Below, in pieces: positions 1-6,297 of a DNA stretch of 6,439 nucleotides. The number at the start of each line of letters is the position of its first letter. Positions within the stretch are counted from its first letter, which is position 1. The position numbers and the translations under genes were made by a program. The DNA comes from Candidatus Fermentibacterota bacterium (lineage in GTDB: Bacteria > JAFGKV01). Where the stretch lies: the NCBI GenBank assembly GCA_030620115.1, contig JAUXFG010000195.1, positions 1-6,439 of the forward strand, written 5' to 3'. The notes beneath the pieces were generated by a model. That model ran no database searches and was not told the DNA's origin. It worked only from the letters and a program-made list of their open reading frames with translations.

Positions 1-341
1 ACCACCGCTCTGGCGATATCCAGCTCTTTGAACGCGAACGAGAGCGTCATGGCCGCCACCAGACCAAGGGTTGCCGCCTGGAGGATCTGTTGGAACTCGC
101 GGAGCCTGCCCAAGGCGGGAGGCCGCCGGTAGAGCCCTCGCGAGGCGTTTGCGGCCAACAAGAGCGGCACCAGAATGGGCAGCAGCATGAGATGATTCCT
201 CAGAGGGTTCACCATCCGCCCCATGAGACCATCCAAGGAGTGGCGAAGCGCCCAACCCAACACCCACGAGGCGGCAGCCAGGAATGTGTCGGAGACTACC
301 AGGTTCCTGTAGAGACGATCGAGTGGGGTTGTTGCTGCCAC
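1..341 (-). CDS. Sugar transferase (polyprenyl glycosylphosphotransferase), N-terminal part
   Basis: This gene is cut by the left window edge; only its first 113 codons are present. The visible protein has three hydrophobic segments at about residues 14-33, 50-66 and 86-104. An LLAANASRGLYRR stretch follows the second, and an acidic linker (LREFQQIL) precedes the third. A short linker ending in LDIARAVV then leads towards what should be a fourth segment. This is the layout of the N-terminal membrane region of WcaJ/WbaP-like enzymes, which move a sugar-1-phosphate onto undecaprenyl phosphate at the inner membrane to start capsule or exopolysaccharide synthesis. The catalytic C-terminal domain lies outside the window, so the assignment rests on topology and the GLYR motif. 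The start used is GTG 341, with AGAGAG seven bases upstream; ATG 410 in the same frame is possible but has no visible ribosome site. A TGA closes the frame upstream of 410. The gene lies downstream of ileS on the same strand. Confidence 0.6.
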   Translation of the reverse strand, partial: MAATTPLDRLYRNLVVSDTFLAAASWVLGWALRHSLDGLMGRMVNPLRNHLMLLPILVPLLLAANASRGLYRRPPALGRLREFQQILQAATLGLVAAMTLSFAFKELDIARAV

Positions 342-417
342 GGGAAATCTCTCTGCGCGGAGCCCGTCAGCCTCCGGGCCCTTGGAGGAGAAGCACAGGG
401 CAACACACATCAAAGAC

Positions 418-452
418 CGGGTGACGGCAATGATTCATCACGGTCTCACCCG
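418..452 (-). terminator. Hairpin after ileS, weak terminator candidate
   Basis: A perfect 7-base inverted repeat, CGGGTGA (418-424) with TCACCCG (446-452), lies 16 bases after the ileS stop codon. On the transcribed minus strand it is followed by GGTCTTTG, which has only a short, interrupted T run. It could weaken read-through into the sugar transferase gene but is not a convincing intrinsic terminator. Confidence 0.3.
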
Positions 453-467
453 CGCCATGTGGGGCGG

Positions 468-3400
468 TCAACCGTTAGCTCGCTCCAGGGCGACCTTTAT
501 GCACCCCTCTCCCCACGGGCACTCCGCGCGTGGCGCGTCCGGAGGAGGCTCCCTTACTTCGATGCTTCGAGCCAGTACTTCCTGTTGCACATAGGGGCCC
601 TGCTCGGAGATGAGCTCAGCCACACCGGGAGCAGGCGTAATGTAAACCACGATCCTATCGCTCACCTCCAGGCCGGCGTCCTTTCGCAGATTCTGGAGCC
701 GGCGGACGAGATCTCTTGCCTCTCCCTCCCTGCGGAGCGAGTCCGTAATCGTGGTACAGAGGATCATCTGCCATTCACGGTTTTCTTGGAAGATCCACCC
801 CTGTGGCGAGTGTTTCTCTATGATCACCTCATCACTGTGTATCTCTATCTCCTCCCCATGGATGAGGACGCGCCAGGGAGTCTCGCCCTTGAGCGCCGCG
901 GCAGCTTCGTCGGGCTTCTCCTTGAGCAACTCCGCCAGGCGTTTGATTCCGCCTCCCAGCCGAGGACCAAGCTTCGAGAAATCGGGCTTGACGCTCACCG
1001 CCGCAAGCTCTTCCCCCTCAGCCGCGAGCCGTATTGCCTTGATGTTGAGCTCGTCCTTAACCAGGGGCTCTACCATAGGCCATGTTTCCATGTCCGATTC
1101 CGGCCACCCCTTGAAGATCGCCTCGCTCAGCGGTTGACGTACTTTGATGCCGGCCCTGTTCCTTGCGGCATGCCCCAAGGTGACCATCTCTTGCGTCATG
1201 GCCATGATACGAACAAGCTCTTCGTCCTCCTTGCTTGGTTCCCATTCCGGGTAGTCTTCGAGATGAACGCTCTCCTTCGAATGCACGCAGCTCGAAGGCG
1301 CCAAGTTCTGATACAATTCCTCGGTAAGGAATGGAATCACCGGCGCAAGAAGTCTACAGAAGCCAAGGAGAGAATGGTACAGGGTCGCATAGGCCGATTC
1401 TTTGTCAACATCAGACTGGCTCTTCCAGAATCTCCTCCGGCTCCGTCGGATGTACCAGTTGGAGAGATCATCCAGAAAAACCTCTGCCGCCTTGACAAAA
1501 CCTGCCAGCTCAAATCCGTCTAGGGAATCACGACCGTGCGCCGCCAATTGCGCTAACCGAGCCCTTATCCATCGGTCCAGGAGCGAAGGAGCGGGCGGCT
1601 CGGCCGGAATATCTTCCGGTCCGAGCCCATCCACCGTGGCATAGGTGACGAAAAAAGCATAGGAGTTCCAGAGCGTGGAGAGCCTCCGCTTCACGTCGGC
1701 AGCCTGTTCATAGCCGAAGTTCAGATTTGCGGATGGATTCTGCCGCGCGAAGATCCAGCGCATGGCCTCCACACCCATTTTCTCCGCCGCCTCATCGAAC
1801 CATATGGCATTGCCCTTTGATTTGTGCATCTCCTCGCCATTTTCATCGCGGACAAGGGCATGGCCCAACACAACCTTGAACGGCTCCTTCTGCTCCAGCA
1901 CGGTGCTCATAGCGAGAAGCGAATAGAACCAGTTCCTGAACTGCCCGGGGAAACACTCGGTGATAAAATCGGGCGGAAACCAAACCTTCCACGCGTCAAG
2001 ACCATGGCGATATCCCAAGGTTGAGTAGGGTACGATTGCCGCGTCGAGCCATGGGTTGCTCACGTCAGGAATCCTGGCCGCCGTACCCCCACAACTAGGG
2101 CAGGCGATCTTTACCGCATCTATCCACGGGCGATGCGGTGAGCGCCCCCTGAACTCTTCCCAGCCCTCCACTGCCCGCGCTTGCAGTTCCTTTTCGCTTC
2201 CCACGACATGGAAATGGTCTTTTTCGCAAACATAGATGGGTAAGGCAAGGCCCCAGTAGCGTTTTTTCGAAATACACCAGTCACTCATGTTCCGGAGCCA
2301 ATCGAGCTCGCGATCGAGCCCGAATGAAGGCATCCATGTGATCCTCTTGGCAACATCTATGATTCGAGGACGCAACTCGTCCATGTGGATGAACCATTCG
2401 TCCACCAACCGAAACACGAGTTCCTCTCCACATCTCCAACATACGGGATAGCGATGCGTATAGTCCTCGATCTTGTAGAGGATCCCCTTCTCTTCCAGCG
2501 ACCGGAACACTTCAGGCGCCACTCCCTTGGCCGACCCTCCGGTGAGCGAGGAAAAACCCTGCATGAAGACCCCATACTCATCCAATGGCGCAACCACCGA
2601 GAGGTCCCACTCCTTGGATAGGGCGAAGTCTTCCTTGCCGCAGCCAGGCGCGATGTGCACGATTCCGGTGCCTTCCGATTCCGATACCTCGTTCCACGCG
2701 ATGACTTTGTGTGACACATCCTCTTGGGCTGGAAGCTCATCAAAGGGCCCCCGATAGCCCCAGCCCAACAAGGAAGATCCCGGCATGGTCTCGAGGATCT
2801 CATAACCGGGTTCGAGAACGGCCTCGGCTCCTTTGGAGAGATAGAGTATCTTCTCGCCTTGGCGGACCTTGAGGTATTCCAGTTCTGGATTGATCGCCGC
2901 GGCCACGTTGGAACTCAGTGTCCACGGCGTAGTGGTCCAGACCAAGAGGTGCTCCCCCTCCCGATCAATCAGCGGGAAAAGCAAAAACACCGCCTTATGC
3001 GTGATCTCCCGATAACCCTCAGTGGCGATTTCATGTTCAGACAAGGCACAGCTGCAGCGCGGGCACCACGGCATCACGTCATGCCCTCGGTAGACCCATC
3101 CGTGCTCAAAACATTTTTTCAGGAACAACCAAATAGTGTAGTTGTTCTCCTCACTCATGGTATAGTAGGAGTTTCCCCAATCCATCCAGTAACCTAATCG
3201 TACCGACTGATCAGTCTGAATCCTTGAGTACTTGAACACACGTTCCTTGCATCGCTGCACAAACGCGGCCACACCGTACTCCTCGATATCCCGCTTCGAG
3301 GTGAATCCAAGCTCCTTCTCGACCTCGACCTCAACCCACAACCCCTGGCAATCAAAGCCATTCTGATACCGCTGCCGGTAGCCGCGCATGCCCTTGTATC

Positions 3401-3608
3401 GCTGGAACACATCCTTGTACGTGCGGCCCCACGCATGGTGAACTGCCATGGGGTTGTTGGCGGTGATGGGACCATCGAGGAATGACCATAGAGGACCGTC
3501 GGCATTTGCCTGTCTTCTCTTTTCGAACGTATCGTGGGCTGCCCAGAACTCAAGCACACGGTGTTCCAAGGGCACAAGATCGAGCTTTGTTTGGACTTGT
3601 CTGAACAT
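468..3608 (-). CDS. ileS: Isoleucyl-tRNA synthetase (IleRS2-like, altered HIGH motif)
   Basis: A complete 1046-residue cytoplasmic class Ia synthetase that charges tRNA-Ile with isoleucine. Visible landmarks are: the Rossmann-fold signature region near 47-66 (ITANNPMAVHHAWGRTYKD), with AVHH at 55-58 where HIGH normally stands; CxxC pairs at 182/185 and 390/393, probably zinc ligands; the CP1 editing domain with WTTTPWTLSSN at 224-234 and GTGIVHIAPGCGKEDF at 313-328; DWCISKKRYWG at 443-453; Cys461 and CPSC at 503-506, a possible second zinc site; MHKSKGN at 594-600 in the KMSKS loop; and the helical anticodon-binding domain from about 675 (APVIPFLTEELYQNL near 755-769). The C-terminal region from about 850 looks like the extension of IleRS2 enzymes rather than the zinc tail of E. 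coli-type IleRS. ATG 3608 is chosen because AGGAGGGG (3614-3621) sits five bases upstream. GTG 3626 in the same frame would add six codons that read through that site. The identity is secure; the IleRS2 subclass is inferred from motifs. Confidence 0.97.
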   Translation of the reverse strand: MFRQVQTKLDLVPLEHRVLEFWAAHDTFEKRRQANADGPLWSFLDGPITANNPMAVHHAWGRTYKDVFQRYKGMRGYRQRYQNGFDCQGLWVEVEVEKELGFTSKRDIEEYGVAAFVQRCKERVFKYSRIQTDQSVRLGYWMDWGNSYYTMSEENNYTIWLFLKKCFEHGWVYRGHDVMPWCPRCSCALSEHEIATEGYREITHKAVFLLFPLIDREGEHLLVWTTTPWTLSSNVAAAINPELEYLKVRQGEKILYLSKGAEAVLEPGYEILETMPGSSLLGWGYRGPFDELPAQEDVSHKVIAWNEVSESEGTGIVHIAPGCGKEDFALSKEWDLSVVAPLDEYGVFMQGFSSLTGGSAKGVAPEVFRSLEEKGILYKIEDYTHRYPVCWRCGEELVFRLVDEWFIHMDELRPRIIDVAKRITWMPSFGLDRELDWLRNMSDWCISKKRYWGLALPIYVCEKDHFHVVGSEKELQARAVEGWEEFRGRSPHRPWIDAVKIACPSCGGTAARIPDVSNPWLDAAIVPYSTLGYRHGLDAWKVWFPPDFITECFPGQFRNWFYSLLAMSTVLEQKEPFKVVLGHALVRDENGEEMHKSKGNAIWFDEAAEKMGVEAMRWIFARQNPSANLNFGYEQAADVKRRLSTLWNSYAFFVTYATVDGLGPEDIPAEPPAPSLLDRWIRARLAQLAAHGRDSLDGFELAGFVKAAEVFLDDLSNWYIRRSRRRFWKSQSDVDKESAYATLYHSLLGFCRLLAPVIPFLTEELYQNLAPSSCVHSKESVHLEDYPEWEPSKEDEELVRIMAMTQEMVTLGHAARNRAGIKVRQPLSEAIFKGWPESDMETWPMVEPLVKDELNIKAIRLAAEGEELAAVSVKPDFSKLGPRLGGGIKRLAELLKEKPDEAAAALKGETPWRVLIHGEEIEIHSDEVIIEKHSPQGWIFQENREWQMILCTTITDSLRREGEARDLVRRLQNLRKDAGLEVSDRIVVYITPAPGVAELISEQGPYVQQEVLARSIEVREPPPDAPRAECPWGEGCIKVALERANG

Positions 3609-3613
3609 CGTTT

Positions 3614-3621
3614 CCCCTCCT
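3614..3621 (-). promoter_or_regulatory. Ribosome binding site of ileS
   Basis: AGGAGGGG on the minus strand, five bases before ATG 3608. It decides the start codon, because an initiation site at GTG 3626 would place this sequence inside the coding region. Confidence 0.85.
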
Positions 3622-3718
3622 GGCACCTGACATCCATGACCGGCTGTTTATGAATCACCATGATCAGAAAAAAGACTATGATGCCGAAGGACTATTCCGT
3701 TTGGAAATGATATGGCTT

Positions 3719-3752
3719 TGTCAAGCTATTCCTGCGGGGCGTACTGTCAAGC
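3719..3752 (-). promoter_or_regulatory. Duplicated TTGACA boxes upstream of ileS
   Basis: TTGACA occurs at 3724-3719 and 3750-3745 on the minus strand, each within GCTTGACA. Both are perfect sigma-70 -35 hexamers, 111 to 142 bases upstream of the ileS start. Neither has a good -10 match 16-18 bases downstream (AACGGA and AGCTTG at 17). They may instead be a repeated regulator site. The promoter call is weak. Confidence 0.25.
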
Positions 3753-3841
3753 CAGGGATCCTCGGAGCACCGGAGCTTTTGAGGTGGCACTTTGCCGACT
3801 TGGAGGCGATCTTGTGCAATCAGCCCTTAATTGTGTCCTCA

Positions 3842-3907
3842 CACTTCGCAATCCACACCGGTGTATGGTGAGAAATGCGGGTCAGGAAGCTACTGGTGTG
3901 CGAAGTG
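3842..3907 (+). repeat. Inverted repeat in the leader of the kinase-like gene
   Basis: CACTTCGCA (3842-3850) pairs perfectly with TGCGAAGTG (3899-3907). Skipping a five-base bulge (ATCCA) on the left arm, CACC also pairs with GGTG (3895-3898), giving 13 pairs around a roughly 36-base loop. The right arm ends seven bases before the GGGAGA ribosome site (3914-3919). The palindrome ACACCGGTGT (3855-3864) overlaps the left arm and could be an alternative protein-binding site. Confidence 0.45.
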
Positions 3908-3926
3908 AAGACAGGGAGATGAGGCG

Positions 3927-4595
3927 ATGTGCCCAGAAGACGCTGCAACTGAAGACGTAACCTGCCGACTGGCGGTCGTGGGACGGTTGACCGCGCATGT
4001 GATCCATGATGTGAACAATACATTCACCCCCCTGATTGGGCGGCTGCAAATGCTCCGAATGAAAACCGCCACAGAGCCGGTTGCCATGGGGCCGGAGCTC
4101 GAGACCATAGACCGGGACGCCCTTTCGATAAGCCAGCGGCTCCAAGCGCTCTGTGGACTTGCTCGTCAAGCCGCATACCCCGCCGCTCCAGGTCCCTGCG
4201 TGATCTCTGACTTGCTTCGCGAGGTTGACTATCTTGTGGGCCATCATCTGGCCCGGAGGGGGCTATCGGTTCACCTCGATCTTCCGCCCTCGCTCCCGCC
4301 GATTCTGGCGCGAGCCGCGGACGTAAAGCTCCTGGCTGCCGCACTGATGTTGATGTTCCTGGATGCTGCACCTTCTGAGAGCGAACTGCAGATCAGCGCA
4401 TGTGAAGTTGATCGTGGCCGTGTGCTCTTGCGATGTGCCGTCCAACAAGACCTTGGTGAGATCTCGATCCCTCCAGAGCTGCGCCACCTCGCCTTTTGCG
4501 TCTCGACAGAAGGCATCGAGGTGCAACTGCCTGACCGCCACAACCCATCGAGCAGAATATGGGTGCCTGTGGCCACATGGGGATCAGTGGCATAG
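3927..4595 (+). CDS. Degenerate histidine kinase / histidine phosphotransferase-like protein
   Basis: A 222-residue soluble protein without sensor domain, signal peptide or membrane segment. Residues 15-45 match the first DHp helix of NtrB-type kinases (LAVVGRLTAHVIHDVNN), with phospho-acceptor candidate His27 followed by Asp28 and the usual NN. Residues 57-82 form the second helix of the hairpin. The remainder follows the kinase ATPase domain, with GLSVHLDLPPSLPPILA at 112-128 and LLAAALMLMFLDAAP at 135-149 where the N-box should be. Both expected N-box Asn positions are Ala139 and Met143. The DxGxG box, the ATP lid and the second glycine box are absent. The last strand survives as RIWVPV (210-215). 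The domain should therefore not bind ATP, so a phosphotransferase of the ChpT/Spo0B kind or a pseudokinase is more likely than an active kinase. GGGAGA (3914-3919) supports ATG 3927. The gene is divergent from ileS and 90 bases upstream of the lipoprotein gene. No response regulator is in the window. Confidence 0.65.
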   Translation: MCPEDAATEDVTCRLAVVGRLTAHVIHDVNNTFTPLIGRLQMLRMKTATEPVAMGPELETIDRDALSISQRLQALCGLARQAAYPAAPGPCVISDLLREVDYLVGHHLARRGLSVHLDLPPSLPPILARAADVKLLAAALMLMFLDAAPSESELQISACEVDRGRVLLRCAVQQDLGEISIPPELRHLAFCVSTEGIEVQLPDRHNPSSRIWVPVATWGSVA

Positions 4596-4596
4596 G

Positions 4597-4662
4597 CCGC
4601 ATTCCGAAATCCCCGCTCTCAGCCGTTGCAGTCCCGCGGAGGACGCGGGATGAGAGATGCGG
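4597..4662 (+). repeat. Long imperfect hairpin between two plus-strand genes
   Basis: Beginning two bases after the stop codon at 4593-4595, three left-arm segments pair in order with one continuous 18-base right arm. CCGCAT (4597-4602) pairs with ATGCGG (4657-4662), CTCTCA (4616-4621) with TGAGAG (4651-4656), and TCCCGC (4632-4637) with GCGGGA (4645-4650). The left arm has bulges of 13 and 10 bases, and the loop is seven bases. There is no T run after it, so it is not an intrinsic terminator. It ends eight bases before the lipoprotein ribosome site and could act on mRNA stability or on expression of the second gene. Confidence 0.5.
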
Positions 4663-4670
4663 ATTAAGTG

Positions 4671-4676
4671 AAGGAG
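4671..4676 (+). promoter_or_regulatory. Ribosome binding site of the lipoprotein gene
   Basis: AAGGAG nine bases before ATG 4686. It favours this start over the in-frame GTG 4668, which lies upstream of the site. Confidence 0.7.
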
Positions 4677-4685
4677 ACATGCCTG

Positions 4686-5135
4686 ATGAAGAGAGTAATG
4701 CTAATACTCGTGCTCCCGATGGTCCTCTCCTGTAAGGGAGAAGAGAAACCCCGCATGACCATAGACAGCCTACAGCGAGTACTCGTGCATGAGGGCGGGA
4801 TTGTGGTTCAGGAGACCAGTCTCAGAGGGGATAGCGTTCACATCCATGTGGCGCTGACTCGCGACGGCGTAAAGGCGTGGCGATCGGCCCACAGCGCCCT
4901 GGGACGAACTCCGGTTCTGAAATGGGCGACTCTCTCGACTCAGTACCTCAAGGATGGCCAGGTGATCGGCAAACGGCAGCTTCGGATGGGCCAACTCCGC
5001 GATTTGGGGCCAGACAAACCCGAGCTCCACATTGCCATGCCAACACAAGCCGCCCGATCACGCAGCCCACGCCGCCCGCCTTTTCCGGAAGGCACTGAGA
5101 TCAACTGCAAAATCTGGGCTGTACAGTTCGACTAG
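4686..5135 (+). CDS. Putative small lipoprotein, function unknown
   Basis: A 149-residue protein that starts with a short lipoprotein-type signal: MKR, a hydrophobic stretch (VMLILVLPMVL), then a lipobox-like VLSC with Cys16 as the candidate lipidated residue, followed by the polar KGEEKPR. The mature protein would be anchored to a membrane and face the periplasm. The rest is an alpha/beta-looking domain with segments such as SVHIHVALTRDGVKAW and VLKWATLSTQYLKDG, a basic, proline-containing patch (ARSRSPRRPP) near 122-131, and a final NCKIWAVQFD. I recognise no family. It follows the kinase-like gene by 90 bases on the same strand, so co-transcription is possible, but a hairpin fills the gap. 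Its stop codon overlaps that of the convergent ankyrin gene by four bases. Confidence 0.7.
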   Translation: MKRVMLILVLPMVLSCKGEEKPRMTIDSLQRVLVHEGGIVVQETSLRGDSVHIHVALTRDGVKAWRSAHSALGRTPVLKWATLSTQYLKDGQVIGKRQLRMGQLRDLGPDKPELHIAMPTQAARSRSPRRPPFPEGTEINCKIWAVQFD

Positions 5136-5743
5136 CGAGCTTGTCGAGTCTTCAGGAGCTGCACTACTGAGAGGTTGCCACTCTCCTTGGCGAGGTCCAG
5201 GGGCGTGCGTCCCTGGCTATCCAGCGCATTGATGTCAGCCCCATCATCCACAAGCAGCTCTGTGGCACGCCGCTTGCCATATTTCGCCGCAAGGTGGAGC
5301 GGCGTCCTGTCGTGGGTATCCCTCTTATTGAGGTCCGCCCCACTGTCGATAAGCAACTTCGCTAGATCGATTCGATCCAGTGCAACGGCCAGATGAAGCG
5401 GCGTGAGCCTTTGGCCGTCTCGCACATTGACCGAGCCCCCTTTCGCGATCAGCAGCTCGGCAACGTCACGGTGTCCTTGCATTGCAGCCAGATGAAGTGG
5501 CGTCTTCCCATCATTGTCCTGTTGATTGATATCGTCGTAAGAACACTTATCCGCCAACAACAGCACTACTTGACGAGGGCTCCAACCTGCAGCCCAATGC
5601 AATGGCGTTCGACCGTGCTGGTCCCTGGCGTGGACATCGGCGCCTTGCTCGAGCAATGCCTCAATCCGGCCGGCATCTCCAGCTAGTGCTGCCTTGTGGA
5701 GTTGTACTCCCAATGAGCGGCGGGAGTCAGTTTCTGCACCCAT
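5132..5743 (-). CDS. Ankyrin repeat protein
   Basis: A 203-residue protein made almost wholly of ankyrin repeats, which form helix-turn-helix stacks for protein binding. Six units are visible: an N-terminal capping repeat at about 12-44, repeats at 45-79, 80-112, 113-145 and 146-178 carrying TPLHWAA, TPLHLAA, TPLHLAV and TPLHLAA, and a C-terminal capping unit at 179-203 (TPLDLAK). The second unit is two residues longer than the usual 33 (ADKCSYDDINQQ). There is no signal peptide or membrane segment, so the protein should be cytoplasmic. The start is ATG 5743, because AAGGAG (5751-5756) lies seven bases upstream; an in-frame TTG at 5767 has no such support. Its partner cannot be named from sequence. 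The archease gene lies 104 bases upstream on the same strand, and the 3' end overlaps the convergent lipoprotein gene. Confidence 0.92.
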   Translation of the reverse strand: MGAETDSRRSLGVQLHKAALAGDAGRIEALLEQGADVHARDQHGRTPLHWAAGWSPRQVVLLLADKCSYDDINQQDNDGKTPLHLAAMQGHRDVAELLIAKGGSVNVRDGQRLTPLHLAVALDRIDLAKLLIDSGADLNKRDTHDRTPLHLAAKYGKRRATELLVDDGADINALDSQGRTPLDLAKESGNLSVVQLLKTRQAR

Positions 5744-5750
5744 GCCTATA

Positions 5751-5756
5751 CTCCTT
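5751..5756 (-). promoter_or_regulatory. Ribosome binding site of the ankyrin gene
   Basis: AAGGAG on the minus strand, seven bases before ATG 5743. It places the start eight codons inside the longest open frame. Confidence 0.8.
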
Positions 5757-5787
5757 TCGCTTGGCAATGTGCATAAGGGGGAGAGCC

Positions 5788-5827
5788 GCTGTCAAGAATA
5801 CTTCACTTTCTGGCCGTCAGCTGTCAA
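5788..5827 (-). promoter_or_regulatory. Duplicated TTGACAGC boxes upstream of the ankyrin gene
   Basis: TTGACAGC occurs twice on the minus strand, at 5827-5820 and 5795-5788, 32 bases apart. The hexamer is a perfect -35 box. Downstream of the first copy, AAGTAT sits 18 bases away as a poor -10 candidate; the second has only TATGCA at 14. The ankyrin gene may have its own promoter here rather than relying on read-through from the archease gene, but the -10 evidence is weak. Confidence 0.3.
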
Positions 5828-5847
5828 TCGGCGCGCCAAGAGTTATG

Positions 5848-6297
5848 TCACAGATCCAGGGTGACCTTGGTCACCCATGTCCCATCATTGCCCTGCCCGA
5901 GAAAGGGGCAATGCCGCGTTGCCGCCTTGATCTCCTTCTCCATTCGATCCCGCGCCGGATCGAAAAAGAAGCCGTTCAACCGGCAACGAATACTCGTCGG
6001 GGAAACGAGAACAAACTTCGGCGCCCAACAAAGCCACTGGTCGACCTGAGATCTGAAATTGACCTCATTCAGCCAATCGAGCAGCAGCTCGATCTGGTCC
6101 GGGCTACAAAGATCCACCATGGGACCGGGTGAGACTCTTTCGTCGGGATTCTCGAGTACCGCCGAGAACTCGAGCAGGGCTCTTGCCCCGCCCAAGAGAA
6201 GCGCTTCAAAGGAAGGGGCCCAGACCAGGAGCGCAGCGTCGCTCCCCGATCCAAGCTCACGCCAACCACTATTGACGTTCACAGGTTCAGCGTTCAC
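5848..6297 (-). CDS. Archease family protein, divergent
   Basis: A 149-residue protein matching archease, the activator of RtcB RNA ligase, which speeds RtcB guanylylation and turnover in tRNA splicing and RNA repair. The fold landmarks are in order: an N-terminal segment ending in SD then AALLVWAPSFEALLLGGARALLEF (21-44); DQIELLLDWLNEVNF (67-81); a basic-hydrophobic strand with RCRLNGFFFDPARD (104-117); EIKAATRHC (122-130), the family's EIKAxTyH motif; and a terminal VTLDL. Asp20 and Asp148 fall where metal-binding acidic residues are expected, but the usual DHTAD reads GSGSD. No rtcB is in the window. GTG 6297 is the first start after an in-frame TGA. It lies inside short GTTCA repeats and has no good ribosome site; GTG 6282 is an alternative. 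The first eight residues are thus repeat-encoded, and the original N-terminus may have been altered. The family call is firm; activity is uncertain. Confidence 0.8.
   Translation of the reverse strand: MNAEPVNVNSGWRELGSGSDAALLVWAPSFEALLLGGARALLEFSAVLENPDERVSPGPMVDLCSPDQIELLLDWLNEVNFRSQVDQWLCWAPKFVLVSPTSIRCRLNGFFFDPARDRMEKEIKAATRHCPFLGQGNDGTWVTKVTLDL

Larger units (their letters stand above)
3609..3926. other. Divergent intergenic region between ileS and the kinase-like gene
   Basis: A 318-base stretch between two divergently transcribed genes; it should hold both promoters. Short ORFs cross it on both strands, but none has a ribosome site or recognisable protein. On the minus strand there are two copies of GCTTGACA (3719-3726 and 3745-3752), 26 bases apart. 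On the plus side, 3842-3907 holds an inverted repeat and the palindrome ACACCGGTGT (3855-3864). I looked for a T-box leader for ileS, expecting a sequence near AGGGTGGNACCGCG, and found none. No clear TATAAT-type -10 box was found for either direction. Confidence 0.6.

Noticed and set aside
90-1523. A 477-codon open frame on the plus strand
   Set aside because: It lies antisense to the ileS 3' half, has no recognisable domain or ribosome site, and is explained by the codon bias of ileS on the other strand.
2724-3197. A 157-codon open frame on the plus strand
   Set aside because: It is antisense to the conserved ileS catalytic and editing regions and shows no protein family features.
3785-3790. 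TGGCAC, possible sigma-54 -24 element
   Set aside because: The -12 element at the required spacing reads CGAC rather than TTGC.
3609-3926. T-box riboswitch upstream of ileS
   Set aside because: Neither the conserved T-box sequence nor a terminator/antiterminator pair with a T run is present on the ileS strand.
3712-3960. Overlapping short ORFs crossing the divergent intergenic region
   Set aside because: They lack ribosome sites, look compositionally random, and run across the start of the kinase-like gene in other frames.
5830-5837. GGCGCGCC palindrome just after the archease stop
   Set aside because: It is an 8-base palindrome with no loop and no T run, so it is neither a terminator nor a supported operator.
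5602-6132. A 176-codon plus-strand open frame across the ankyrin-archease gap
   Set aside because: It is antisense to two genes with clear families and has no ribosome site or recognisable domain.
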